Notes: a model not told the origin generated them from the sequence alone. A stretch of 64,000 nucleotides of DNA from Rhipidocladum racemiflorum (GCA_036346355.1 CM070577.1:76964509-77028508), one strand, 5' to 3'; shown: positions 10,757 through 22,565, counted from the stretch's first letter. Program-made: numbers and translations.

Positions 10757-11078
10757 ATGCCTCTCCACAAGCGGTTATTATCTCGAACCGCTTGTGGAGA
10801 GATCGTCTTCACAAGCGGTTTATAACACGAACCGCTTGTGGAGATAGCATTTTCACAAGCGGTTTATAACACAAACCGCTTGTGAGTATCTCCCACGTGG
10901 CGGCCCCCCGAGCCTTCCTGGACACCTTTCGAACCGCTTGTGGTGTCTCACCACAAGCGGTTAGCTGAACTGCTTGTGATACCCCGAAGGGTATCACTCC
11001 CGGTTGCTTACAAGCGGTTCTAAAACCGTTTCTGAAAGCGGTTTCGAACCGCTTGTGATACCCGGTTCTGTAGTAGTG
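10757..11078 (+). repeat. CACTA subterminal repeat block and terminus (copy 2)
   Basis: Array of GAACCGCTTGTGG motifs in both orientations ending GGTTCTGTAGTAGTG. It is slightly shorter than copy 1, having lost one segment of repeats near its start. Confidence 0.8.
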
Positions 11079-11534
11079 TGGACAGGTTCTTGACGTCGCT
11101 GCTGTCAACATGCCAAGAACCGAAGCTGTTTCTTCTTTCTTTCTTTGCTGTGTCGCTACCCGCTAGATGTTTCGATCGAAAAATTTCTCACGAGAAACGG
11201 CTGCCCCTTTGGCGCACGTTTCCTGGCCCGTCATTGCTCTGCCTCGTAAGCGCCGTCTCCGTTGATTCAGCACGTGCGAACAAATCCGTTCGCTCCACTG
11301 GCCATGCCACACCGCCACGATCACGTCCCTGCTTCTACCTGCAGCACTTCAGGATCCTCTCCGCGTGTTGTCAACCTCCTGCAGGCTGCAGCCACACCAA
11401 GTCACTCCTTAATTTGTGTCGCCGAGACTCCCACGCCGAGTCTTCACGCATAGCACCAGCCTCCGCGCCTTCGCTGAGACTCTCGTGACCTCACATCGTC
11501 GTGAATACACCTCTCATATTGCTCTGATACCAAT
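11079..11534 (-). mobile_element. Copia 5' leader with primer-binding site, minus strand
   Basis: On the minus strand TGGTATCAGAGC (11521-11532) is a primer-binding site two bases inside an LTR that begins on the plus strand at 11535. The leader runs leftward to the CACTA end at 11078 and has no credible gag start. The CACTA element therefore may have inserted into this copia leader. Confidence 0.65.
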
Positions 11535-11860
11535 TGTTGGAATTGAGATTCAAAATCTTTAAGACAACTCTCTCTTTTATTCTCTTATTTTTCTTTCTTG
11601 CTTCTTGCTTATAAAACTCATGACTATCCCTATATTTATACCCAAACTATAGCCTTAAGGAACGGAATAGGATTCCAGATCCTTGTCCTACTTGAATTCC
11701 CCATCCTAAACTTTCCTAATACAAACTTTCCAATTTAAACTTTCATATTACAAGATTAGTTCCATCAGGATTGACTGTGGGGACTCATCAAATGTTGAGA
11801 TCATCTTGCATGTAGTCCGCGTGTGCTAGAATACTTTCTTTTAGCATGGAAGCACTGCTC
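11535..11860 (-). mobile_element. Copia LTR, minus strand, far boundary uncertain
   Basis: The LTR end reads TGTTGGAATTGAG on the plus strand (ATTCCAACA on its own strand). A TATA-like sequence lies on the minus strand within 11626-11640. One possible other end is ACA at 11752 (about 218 bp); otherwise it runs to the inverted-repeat element at 11861. Confidence 0.55.
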
Positions 11861-13121
11861 GATCACTTTTCTAGCCCGGTTATAATATTTTCTTTTTTGC
11901 AAAACTAGCTTTCTTCCTATCGAAATTACAAATCTAGCTCTCTACTCACCTGCTTTCCAACCGCAGTAGGCCACCTCCCTCACCCCTGGCCACAGCATGC
12001 CGCTGCCCCACGCCTGTCATCCTAGTGCTCCCGTGCGGCCGTGCTCATCCTGGCCAGCCGCACCGTCGGGTGCAGCCAGGGCCGGTCCTGACATTTTGGG
12101 GGCCCGGGGCGAAAACTTATATGGAGGCCCTATTTACCTCCTCATATATATATGTATATATATATGTATGTATGTATGTATAGTCTTATAAGCACACATC
12201 ATTGAAGAAATTAATATTCGATTCACAAAAATTACTTCTACAGAACACTTTAAAGTTTATGGAATGACAAATGTAAATTGAAATCATATTCTATACTTTG
12301 GATTAGGGACGAGACGACGACGAACGGCTCGACGTAGTTGCCGTCGGCTTCAAAACTGAATTCTTCTGTACATCAAACAACGCAACCCATCAAACAACGT
12401 TGCAACGTCGTGTTCTCAAGGTCGGAAGGTCCACAAGGAATTAATCTTTGATCTGAATATTTGATTGGATTGCTTACTAGTTACCAGGCCGGCGCAGGCG
12501 ATCGATCAGACGATAACGTCCTGGCGATGCTACGCGCCTACGCCGCCACGTCCAGGCGTCCAGCCGTCCTGGTGAAGTGGCGATGCTCCTCAGTCCTCAC
12601 GGCTCGTCGGCGACTCGGCGTCCTCGCTCGATCGGTGGAATTGTGGAAACGGCTCAAACGGAATTTGGGAAACCCTCAACCGCTCACGTTATCGCTCACG
12701 TAAATGAGTAAATCACGTACGTGTATGAGTGTATTGATATCTACATGGCGTGAGGAGCCGTGACCGAACCGAACATCACGCTCCTGTCTCCTAGGCCGTG
12801 GCGACCTAGCCTCCTTGGCGGATGGGCTCTCGCGGATGGGGCTGGGAGGCTGGAACCTGGCGTAGTATGCTGTATCCAGTTATGCTTATATATATACATG
12901 CCATATGGGCCAGCGCTGGCACTGGGGGCCCTTCACGGGCGGGGGCCCGGGGCGGCCGCACACCCCGCCCCCCCAGGGCCGGCCCTGGGTGCAGCAGATG
13001 ATAGGTGTCATCTGCTACGCCTTTCGTAATAGAAAAGTGAGCTAGATTTGCAAGTCCAGTGAGGAGGAAACTAGTTTTGCAAAAAAAAAAAACACAGATC
13101 ATATGAGCTAGAAAAATGATC
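11861..13121. mobile_element. Long terminal-inverted-repeat element interrupted by a hAT element
   Basis: The left end, starting GATCACTTTTCTAGC, and the right end, reading inward GATCATTTTTCTAGC, match over roughly 90 bp; both include GCAAAACTAG and CAAATCTAGCTC. The interior left after removing the hAT element is about 350 bp and non-coding. No unambiguous target duplication was found, so the superfamily (Mutator-like or other) is undecided. Confidence 0.6.
12077..12987. mobile_element. Non-autonomous hAT element, 911 bp
   Basis: Termini CAGGGCCGGTCCTG (left) and CAGGGCCGGCCCTG (inward from right), both followed by a G-rich GGGGCCCGGGGC-type block. A perfect 8-bp duplication GGTGCAGC flanks it at 12069-12076 and 12988-12995. 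No transposase is present. Confidence 0.9.
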
Positions 13122-13213
13122 ACTTCGATTTTGCCCATACACACTAGTATTTGTTTACTTCATGCATACCGCAGCTGATCTGATCTGCCAACGATCTTCA
13201 ATTTTCTTTGACA

Positions 13214-13287
13214 GTTTGCCACCCATATTTATCGATCTTAATTTCAATGTACGTACGTAGTGTACATATAGTCCGCGTGTATATATA

Positions 13288-13339
<52 letters not shown>

Positions 13340-13464
13340 GCCGGTACGTGTAAAACCTGTAAACCTAAAATGCGTGCACCGCTATTTTTCTTATTTTATT
13401 TTCATTGCAAGTTTGCGACCCATATGTATCGATCTTAATTTCAATGTACGTACGTAGTGTACAT
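13214..13464 (+). repeat. 54-bp direct repeat pair flanking a (TA)n microsatellite
   Basis: Copies at 13214-13267 and 13411-13464 share CGATCTTAATTTCAATGTAC and the following ACGTACGTAGTGTACAT, differing at about two positions. Between them is a (TA)n run at about 13279-13336. Nothing else is recognised in 13122-13512. Confidence 0.8.
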
Positions 13465-13512
13465 GAACTACGTAACTCCTGCAATTCAAAAAGCATGAAT
13501 AAAATTATATGT

Positions 13513-13770
13513 CACTGCTACGGAAAGGACATTCAGTACCGGTTTAAAATAGTCTTTAGTATCGATTTTTGAACCGGTACAGGCTATCTGGGACTGATGT
13601 TCAAGAGCATCAGTCCCGGTTCCCTCACCCGGTACTGATAGAGTATCAGTACCGGTTGGAAGTCACACGTGGCAGCGCATCGTGAACCCCGAGGACCTTA
13701 TCACTACCTGTTGGTGTCTCCAACCGGTATTGATGAGGCCCTCATCAGTACCGGTTGGTTTATCCCTGAA
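13513..13770 (-). repeat. CACTA 3' terminus and subterminal repeats (ACCGGTACTGATG type)
   Basis: Degenerate terminus CACTGCTACGG followed by alternating direct and inverted ATCAGTACCGGTTGG motifs. The repeats match those in 2778-4041, so that non-autonomous element probably depended on this group. Confidence 0.75.
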
Positions 13771-13902
13771 CATTCATTAACAAATTTAATTACATCTAAT
13801 GTATTACAATATGCTCACATATTTGTTCTTCTGTTCATCGTCTAATGTATTATAATATGTACACAACTTTAATTACAACTCTGGTATTTCTTTTCCTTCT
13901 GT

Positions 13903-15417
13903 TCATCGGGTTCTTTTACGTGCATCGCTCTTGCTAGCCGTAGATGTCGACCCCGACAGTTCTCCGATCCTTATCGAAGGGCCCCTCCTGTTTAAATTTG
14001 GTTTGTGAAACTCGTCTTTTGGATTTACAACCTCATCGTAAATGAAGCCGACGAGTTGTTCTTGGATTGCTCTCACTCGCGCCGGCGAGAGTTCCGAACC
14101 TTGTTCCGCCAAATATTGAGGCACCTGTCGTTAAGTCATTAACTAATTAATCCTTGAATTTGTACAAGATGCAAGGAGTACCTATACATCATTAAAGCTA
14201 GTAATTATATTTACTTACCCCCCTTGTCGCCTTTTAGCATGAGGTCAGCGGCTCCAATTTGGGTGTGCATAAACTCACATATATAGTAACCGCATAAATT
14301 GTTGCCCGGCGGCTAACTCAAGATCAGCGGTGGAAAAAGTTGAAAGCGTGAAATGAATGCAAGTAAATTAAGTTAACTAACTAAAAAGCTAGCATTATGA
14401 TATACGTACTTGAGAGGCAATTGTAATATCAAATTTCTCCTTTAATACGTCCTGTTTTTAGCACGAAACCGTGCGAATGCACTACACATGTGATTACGAA
14501 TTGTACATGATTATAATTTGTTTCAAATGGAAGTAAATAGAACTAATACAATAATGAAAGGAACAAGAATTAATACCGGTTGAGCATATCGATAAAGTTT
14601 TGATACGTTTGAACTGGTTTCCTTCTCGAGTCCATAATTGTGATCAAACTACGATCTAGCTCGATCATAAGAAGAATCCAGTGAAAACTGTACATAGACA
14701 TATCAACGTAGATAACTAATTAGTTCTAACATTGTGTTATGAAGAAGGAGTAGAACAAGGCGGTACAAAAACCGTACTCTAATGCGTAGGGTAGATATAT
14801 CTTTGACTTATATTGTTCTCCCATTAGCGCATTGTATACGTTAGTCTCTGTGTCGCTTGGGTGGTCTCTAACGGTTGTCTCATTGATAACTACTGGGGTC
14901 CATGAAGCATATGTCAAAAATATGATCCCTTCAGCATCTTTGTATCTCCATGCTACATAAGAAGAAATTAGTTAGGCTTGCAAGGTAGTACAGTACAAGG
15001 GCACGCACGATGGTTTTTTGTAAATAAGACAATTACAGAGTCCAGCAACCAAGCAAGGCGGCGCTGAGGGAGTCTGTCTGGTATAGATCATATATGACGT
15101 TCCATTCGATAAAAAAAATCATCATCACCGTGAAAAAAATCTTGTTCCTTGTACTTGACAGCAAACAACTTTAGACCTTGCTTGGTCACGTCCAAGTACC
15201 ATTCATGGAATTATCGCATCTTTGTCGTTAGCTGGAGCAGCTCCTCACGCCTGACCAATGATCCACCCAATGTAAATGGCCATCTTACTTGGGCACACTC
15301 AATCTTTGCTGTGCCTAATATTTGATTTGCGTCAAGGCCAGTTTCATCAAAGAATTGTAGCATCTCCTTAGCCTTCTCCTCAGCTGACGTCTTCTTCTTA
15401 TGGCATTCCTTAATCAA
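13903..15417 (-). pseudogene. Second CACTA gene, 3' part: Ulp1-like protease exons
   Basis: Exons on the minus strand: around 14917 (INETTVRDHPSDTETN), 14687-14577 (FHWILLMIELDRS with catalytic His, then IMDSRRK with catalytic Asp), about 14475-14405 (AFARFRAKN, then disrupted), near 14330-14222 (GNNLCGYYICEFM with catalytic Cys, followed by a GTAAGT donor) and a last exon 14122-13903 ending DARKRTR. A stop interrupts the region after LLQLTTKMR near 15213, and the exon at 14475-14405 is out of frame. The triad residues remain readable, but the gene is not translatable as one frame. It probably acted as a SUMO-protease-like domain of the CACTA second protein; the function in transposons is unknown. 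Confidence 0.75.
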
Positions 15418-16611
15418 TGTGCGCTCGTAGTTTTGATTGGTGAGACATTTCTTTTTGATCCTTCAAATTTGTAATAGTCCTCAAGCCTTTGTGAAATTCT
15501 TCCATGCTAGGTTGAACCTTCTTCTCTGGTGACTTGGGTCTAAAAAATTTAGTTACCTCGCCTTGTACTATCTTCTTGGTCTCCTCCTCGGTCATATCAT
15601 ACGTCAGCTTCAGAAGTGGACCCAACTTCTTGGATTGGGTGGAGGACCTCGTCTTCTTGGGAGCTGCTGGTTGAGGTGGTTTGTTTCTTTTGGTCGGCGC
15701 CTTCTTGGGAGGAGACGGGCTTCTTGTGGGGCTTATGTGCGCGGGAGGTGGTGTAGGAGTCGGCGCCTTCTTGGGAGGAGACGGGCTTCTTCTAGGGCTT
15801 ATGTGTGTGGGAGGTGGTGTAGGAGTCGGGCTTCTTCGTGAAGAGGACACGTCCATGTTATCTCGAAAAATTATGTGCCGTTTGCGCCACAAGATGAAAT
15901 TGTGTACCGCCTCTCGTAGCTTCATAGTCCCGTCACCTCCGGGAATTTCCATGTCAAGGTCCTTGTACCCTGGGCAAACCTCCTCCACCGAGACCTTGGA
16001 GTAGCTTGATGGTATCTGTTGGCCATGGATGAGCTGCCCCGGCTCCAATGGGTGAGCCATGCCATGGGCCGCCTTGAAGGAGAGGTTCTGCGCTTGGACG
16101 TGCAGCTCACAAGGTGTCCACTACCTGATGTCATCTCTGGGATACCTGTCCAGGTCCGCTTCGGGCAGCCCACCGGAAGCGCAATTGCTCCGCTACCTAG
16201 AGGGGCTGATGATGCTAGGATTACTTGGAGGTTCTTGGCCCGTCTCCCGCTGTTGGCTCAAGGCTAACTGCACCTCTCTTCGGATCTCTTCTTGCATTCT
16301 CTCCTGTGCTTGATTCATGCGTTCTTTAAGCACCCTAAGCTGTTGTGTTTGTCGAGCATTGCTTCTCATTCGACTCCTATAGGTCTCGGCGTCCTGAGCG
16401 AAACCAACCTTCCATGGGACGACGCCAACAACTCGTGTACGTCCAGGGTGCTATGGGTTTTGTAGGGCCCTTGTTAGCTCGTCGTTCTCCCTGTTTGGCA
16501 CAAAGCTACCTTGGGAAGACTCCTCGATGGACTGTACAAGCCTTCTGGCCACATCTCTCAGCACCTCCCCAAACACCGCATTGCCATTATCGTCGAGGCC
16601 ACCGCCGTGAC
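15410..16611 (-). pseudogene. Second CACTA gene, middle part: TnpA-like/DUF8039-like region
   Basis: One frame can be followed from about 16611 leftward: coiled-coil-like RQTQQLRVLKERMNQAQERM, the phrase VVGVVPWKVGFAQDAETYRS, then WTPCELHVQAQNLSFKAAHG, VCPGYKDLDMEIPGGDG and FILWRKRHIIF. These match the second protein of grass CACTA elements (DUF8039 type). A proline/serine-rich linker with SPSPPKKAPT repeats follows. Three in-frame TAG codons interrupt the frame before the MAHPLEPG segment. A solo LTR inserted at 16616/16617 separates it from its upstream exon at 20257. Confidence 0.75.
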
Positions 16612-16616
16612 CATAG

Positions 16617-19600
16617 TGTAACATCCTCTATTTCGCTTTCTGGAGAAAAACCTAATTTAAATAAATTAAATTCGAAAATTGGAGTTTCTCTGGTGTTTAT
16701 ATTAACCTGGCATCCTTGCCCATCCAAAATCGGGATTTAATTCCCTTCCGGTCGAAAAATCGAATTTTCCAGTCCCGCCGGTACCCGAAATTTCACCCGA
16801 GTCCAAAAATCCCAAAACCACTTCAATTGTGTTCCAAATATTCCAAAATGATTTTAGGAACCATTCCTCGGATTTTTGGACCTTCGCTCCTATTTTATCT
16901 CGCGCGGCTTTTGTTTAATGCCCGCAATCCGCGCCCGAATATTTAATTCCACAAATTTCATCCAAAGTCAGCGAAACCAATTTTATTGGGTCCCAAATAT
17001 TCCAAAATGGTTCTAGGATTTTTTCCGGAATTTTTAGACCATTTCTCCTAATTTTTCCCTAGGGCGTTTCATTCGCGTATTCTTCGGCCAATCATGAAGC
17101 GCCATGTGGCATCGCTACAATGCACTTTCTTCAACCCCTGGCTGGGCACGATTCAGAGAAGAGCTCCACCTTCCATCCATGGCTAAGCACCTTCCTAAAT
17201 GCTCATAACTTTCCACTCGATGCCCCAAATTGCGCAAGGCCGGGTCCGTTGGAAAGATCTTGGTGAGGGGATTCCGTTCTCGGCATTCATTCTTCCTAAA
17301 TCGCCGCGAAACGACCACATTTTGCATGGAAACCGAAATCATGTTTATGGCAATGACTTTGCCGTTCCTAATCCATTTCGCGCACCTCCACCTCCCACCT
17401 CTCCGTTTAAGAGTCCTCCTTCCGGTGGGAGTGTCCTCCTTTTGTCTCTCCTTGCCGTTCGTCCAAGAGATCGAAGAAAACTCCGCGGCAACGCCGTTCT
17501 TTGTGTTCGTCGCGTTCTTGGTCATATCTCCCTCCTCGGTGATCCCATCTCTACACCGTTTGTTTCCTTGTGTCCGTGGGGGGTAGTGGTGCTCATTTCC
17601 CCTCAATTAATTTTAGGAATCATCGAAGTTTGGCGATGAATTTCGAGTTTTTGTCCTTCCGGCTGAACCGCCGTTCGTCGCCGATTTCTCCGTCTCCGGT
17701 AGGTTTCGGTTCAATTCCTCGTGTTCTTAGGCTCCTTTAGTGTTGGTTATGGTAGTCTAGTGGTTATTGAGTAGTGTGTTACTCAATTTTGTGGCAAAAT
17801 TTCGAATTTGGGGGAAATTCGGGGCCTCCTCTGTTCTGCCGTGGTGGCTGCCGTGGCCGCCGGCCTGCCGTGCCGTCGCCGGCTCGTCGCCGCCGCCGCC
17901 CGGAAGACCTCACCGGCCTGCCGGAGCTGCCGCGACGGCCGCCGCTGGCTCGCAGCCGCCAAGACGTGCCGCCGCCGCCGGGCGTCTTGAGTGGCGCCGC
18001 CCGCCGCCTTTTCCGGCTGCCGCCGCCACGGTCGGCTCGGTTTGCCGCGCGACCCGCCCAGCCCGCCGTGCGTGGCTGCCGTGGCGGACGCTGCTGCCGC
18101 TGGCCAGTAGCGCTGTTGCGCGGGCCGCGTCGCCGCCTGTCGAGCCCCTATCAAGGTCCCGGCGGCAGCGCCTGCCAGAACGCGGCAGCCGCTGCCAGCG
18201 CCGCGCCGCACCTCCCGGCCGCCTTCGCTGCCGCTGCTTGCGGCTTGCAGCTTGGCCGGGCCGGGCTGCAATGGCAGCTGCCGCCGGCTGCACTGCAGCC
18301 CCTCCTTGCTCGCTGTTTGCCATGGCAACCAATTGTGGAAGATGACCCCCATGTGTATGACATGAGGACCCCACTGTCCATACACTCCAAACAAATTTTA
18401 AGAAAATCATAATTTTTGTCAAAGGAATATTCCTCGTTTTCTATTTTCCATGTTTTTCCAAAGTTCGGCGGCTCATAACTTTTCCGTCCGAACTCCGATT
18501 GACTCCATTCAAGTTCCTAAATTCATCTAAAATCAATACCTTCCTACCAGTACTAGTTTGGTAATTTTTGGATTTTATTTATTTTCTTGTTATTTATTTG
18601 TTGTCTCGTTTCGCGTGTAGCCGACGATCCCGCCGACCCCGCCGCCGTACTTCTCGAGTTCGACACCCTCGCCGTGACCGAAGGCAAGTCTCCTTGACGC
18701 ATATTGAACCTACGTTTATAAACCTGTTTTAATTGTTTTACAAACTTGCATGCTATGTTTTATCGTATGTCAAATATAAGTGCGTAGTTAATCCAAATTG
18801 TAATTTCCTCCTTTGTGATTGACATCCATGTCACTTGTAACCCTAGGACATTTGTTATACCATACTTATATGGTATCCTTCATGATGTAGTACGGTAGAA
18901 TTGCTTAGGACCTTTATCGAAGAAAACAACCCATGGGTGGGATTACTCAAAAAGAATGTTGTCAAGTATGATTTGGAAATTATTATTATGATTTTGGTAC
19001 TGTTTTTCTAAAATAAAAAGAAAAGGAAAAATGGTTTGGACTTGGGCGGATTGGATTGTCGGGATGGTGCGGATGGAGCACTAGTTGTCTTGTGCAAGTA
19101 CCGCCCCAATTCAATTAAGGACCGACGCTTGTGATTGTCCATTCTAAGCATAACGGTACTACCACATGTCTATAATGGTACGACCTGGCCAACTAATTTG
19201 TAGAAACCTGACTTAGACTCACCAAACGGTGGAATGTGAGTGCCAGATGGAGGCACTGTCGTTTTTCTCACACGACGCAAGAGGGGGCTTCTGTACTGGG
19301 CGGATGGAACCCTAACAGCGGTGAAACCTCAGCGGGTGGGTCGGGTTAGGTGTATACATTGTAAAAGCCTTGTCATGATCTCTCTGCCGACACACCAAAG
19401 GAAGTGTGTTAATAGCTTGGCATCAAGATATGATCATGTCTTGTGGGTAAAGTTGTACACCTCTGCAGAGTTAAAACTATTCGAATAGCCGTGCCTACGG
19501 TCAAAGGCAAAGCGAAGAATGCTTTCATATTGGTAGACTTTGGTTTTGATTTTCAAAACTGAAAAGTGTTTTGTTTTGGGATTCGGGAGTGGTTAGAACT

Positions 19601-20251
19601 CTCGGATGTTGTTTGGCGGATAGAGCCAACCAGGTGGAAAGAACCTGTTTTGTACTTGACGGATGGAGTCACATGATTAACCTTGTTCTTTTAAAAGTTG
19701 GCGGATAGAGCCCTTATATCAGTGATGGTGGATAGAACCTCACTGCATTATTAAATAATTCAATTGTTAAAAAGAATTGTAAAAGATGCTTTGTGAAATT
19801 TATTACTTAAGTATGGTTTAATAAAAGTTGGCTTCATGCAAATGAACCCTATTAAGCTTCCTTTGGAAAGCCCCACATAATCATACTTTCCCCGACTTGC
19901 TGAGTACCTTTGTACTCACGTGCTACATCAACTTGTCATCATCAGAGAACTATCAGGATGCAGCCGAGGACGGCGAGTTCTACGCTGAAGACTTCGTGGA
20001 AGATTGCCAGGATAGCTAGTGGCGTTTTGGTGTTCGCTTGTTGTCATTTTCTTTTGCTTCCGCTTTAGTGTCTCCGGTCTCGGACCGAGTATTGTAATAA
20101 GTGGCCATGTGGCCCATACTTTATTATTTATGTTACAATTTTCGTTATGTTCGGCAATGAAGTATCACTGTGACTGTGTGTACTAGCTACTGATCTGGGA
20201 CTAGTACGGAAATGCACAGGAGATTTCGGATAGCTGATCCGGGGTCCCACA
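16617..20251. mobile_element. Solo LTR of a Ty3-type element, 3635 bp
   Basis: It begins TGTAACATCC and ends GGGTCCCACA, flanked by a perfect 5-bp duplication CATAG at 16612-16616 and 20252-20256. No primer-binding site, polypurine tract or pol is present, so it is a solo LTR left by LTR-LTR recombination. The stretch CTTGCTGAGTACCTTTGTAC near 19896 and a CCGCCG-rich block (17840-18320) also occur, in similar order, in the chromovirus LTRs further right, suggesting a related subfamily. Open frames within it (17115-18422) follow from GC bias and show no domain. Confidence 0.9.
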
Positions 20252-20256
20252 CATAG

Positions 20257-21000
20257 AACCAATGCCTTGCTCTGTCGGGCCATTCCATTGTTGCGGGTGC
20301 AACACCCTTCGCTAGCAGGTCATGTTACCTCTTCTCCCATTTGGGTATTGCTTGGCGGTAAGCACCAGGGCCGAGTCGGTGGTGGTAATTCTTCTTCTGT
20401 GCATTCAGCTTGTTCTTCTCACTCAAACTTTGACCTTCGTCCGAAGTCTTGTAGTTCACGAACGCATCCCAATGATCTTTCAACTTTGGGTACTTGTTGA
20501 AGTCAGGCATTCGATTCTTCTTGATATACTCCGTGCTCAACTTCTTTTTATAAGTCTGGAATGCGATGACCATCTTCTTGAGAGTGTAACTCTTCACCTT
20601 CTCTTCGGTCCATTGGGGGAAGGTAAATGTCTCCTTCACATCGTTCCAAAGCATGTTCTTCGTATCTTCAGGGACCTGATCCCATTTTGCTATGCTAATG
20701 GGCATGTGGTCTCTAACGTGGATACCACATGCCAAATTAAACGGCCCAAGCACTCCCAAGGGTTTCTGAGGTTGGCCGTTCTCATTGACTTCGGTGACAA
20801 CATATCTTGCCTTTGACTTCTTAGTTGGACCTCATTGACGTAATTGCCCGCTTGGTTGACCGATCTGAAAGCATGGTACAATCATGAATGAGTCAGAATG
20901 TTGGTTTAGCATGATAGTGGAACCGACAATCATGAACGTGACTGATTGTTACCTCGTCGGCCTCATCATGCTCTGCGATCTGAAGAAGGCACTGAAAATT
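20257..21000 (-). pseudogene. Second CACTA gene, 5' part: Transposase_24-like region
   Basis: On the minus strand an exon ending near 20959 (GT donor) is followed by an intron and an exon from about 20870 with YVVTEVNENGQPQKPLG, FNLACGIHVRDHMPISIAKW, NDVKETFTFPQWTEEKV and KKNRMPDFNKYPKLKDHWDA. This is the conserved N-terminal DNA-transposon region annotated as Transposase_24 in plant CACTA proteins. One in-frame TGA occurs before GPTKKSKARYV. The reading continues to the solo LTR duplication and resumes at 16611. Confidence 0.75.
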
Positions 21001-22560
21001 AACGAAAATAGATCAACAAAAGGTCAAATACTATCAACAAGTAAAGATCACGTTTCATGTAAAGCTGATGGTACTACTCTAGAACGGTATGGAATACGGT
21101 GGGGAAGAGAAGGTAGAGAGGATGGGCGGCGATGCCGAAGATGTTCTTAACTTAAGTCGACCAAATACTATCGACAAGTATACTTATACATTTGACATTT
21201 CACATATACTTACACATCTCACATGATACTTATACATTTCACATGATACATATACATTTCAAAATCCAATTACATAACATTTTACATATACTTATACATA
21301 GAAATTGCTTCAAAATTCACCAAGAATTAGAAAAATTCACATGATACATATACATTTCACATGATACATATACATTTCAAAATTCAAATACATTACATAG
21401 GTCATGAACAATTGAATGTTATAACAATTGAATGTTATAATAGGATTCGATGTAGGAATACTTAGAAAAGACAATTGAGTCAATGAGGTTTTTTAGAAAC
21501 AATCTGCAAGTGGATAGCCAGAGAAAAGCTTCAAGGTCAAGTTCGATGCTAAGTTCACGAGATGGTCTGACACTTGGACTATTCGATAGTTGACATGCAA
21601 TAGCAAAACTTGGACATCCACTCACAAAAAAAATTTCGGCAGCACCTCCCCTAAAACTTGGACATCCACTCAGCAGACAAAAGACAAAAATCAATCTAAT
21701 ACAAGTCATGGTATCCACAGTTGCATGCTTCCACAATATTATTCTAAATATGTAGTAGTACTATCATTTACCACTCAGGTTAATTATCATACAACACATA
21801 TCATCAACAACATCATTATCATTGTGTAAACACATGACACACCATTTTCATAAACATGTTTCATCAACCATTAGTCAAGTTTGACATTTGCACTTTAAAA
21901 AAGGTATCAGTTATTCATGGCATGGCTAAGCAACACTACTTTACAATCTAACTTGGTGAGAGCATCATCAAATTAGCAAATCCAAAAAATCAATACTTTT
22001 GATGGTTACAAATTATCTTTACTAAATTATGCTCATAGTGACCCCAATACATCTACGGTGACTCCAATGCCCAATACATCTAGCAAGAAGTATTCTCGTA
22101 AGACTCTAACCTGTACGAAAGAAATAAGGCTCTAAAGTACCTGCTCCACGTAACAGGAGATAGGAATTTTCCTTTCAATACATATCACCATTGATATCAA
22201 TACCATACTTATAACAGTTGGTATAGTGGGTATAAACTATTTCATCACTTAAATCCATATAAAGCTGTTCTATGTATCTAGTAGTCTAGATACCGATTAA
22301 CAGTGGTCATATCAGCTCAATACTGGTCAATCCTAACCATACAAACTTCGATACTAGACAATACCTGTTATACTAGCTTCAATACCATATAATACCAGTG
22401 GAATTGATAATGTTATCTATTAAACTATATGTTATACTTGATAGTACTACTACGTATTTAGAACTATATGTTATACTTGATAGTACTACTACTTGACTGC
22501 AACATTCCATTTCATACATGAACTGAAATGAACTACATAACTGAGCAACTACCGGCTACC
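21001..22560 (-). other. Intronic or non-coding part of the CACTA element
   Basis: No coding sequence is supported. It lies between the proline-rich first exon and the Transposase_24 exons. It holds a degenerate tandem repeat at about 21177-21400 (units around CACATGATACATATACATTT) and AT-rich DNA with repeated ATACCAG/ATACTAG phrases near 22180-22400. Confidence 0.5.
21177..21400 (+). repeat. Degenerate tandem repeat, unit about 22-25 bp
   Basis: Repeated CACATGATACATATACATTT phrases, clearest at 21234-21260 and 21337-21380. Unit length varies, so it is a diverged low-complexity array. Confidence 0.6.
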
Positions 22561-22565
22561 TTCGG

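Larger units (their letters stand above)
10100..11078 (+). mobile_element. CACTA 3' tail, copy 2, fused to copia sequence
   Basis: Near-identical to 535-1535 from the shared first bases CAGACAGCTGG to the CACTA terminus TAGTAGTG at 11071-11078. It contains the last protease exons, an intron and the subterminal repeats. Unlike copy 1 it is joined on the left to copia integrase rather than to the earlier protease exons. The three bases after the end are TGG; no matching left terminus preceded by TGG was found in the window. Confidence 0.85.

Noticed and set aside
11079..11488. 136-codon plus-strand frame after the CACTA end
   Set aside because: It lies in the copia leader on the opposite strand, lacks any domain and is not followed by a plausible gene structure.
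13279..13336. (TA)n tract as a possible replication or matrix-attachment element
   Set aside because: A simple microsatellite is sufficient explanation.
15563..16313. Plus-strand frames of 80-107 codons
   Set aside because: Shadows of the minus-strand CACTA gene, produced by its proline/serine repeats.
17767..18422. Long overlapping open frames on both strands, about 200 codons
   Set aside because: They lie in a CCGCCG-rich block of a solo LTR, are open in several frames at once because of base composition, and consist of Ala/Arg/Pro runs without a domain.
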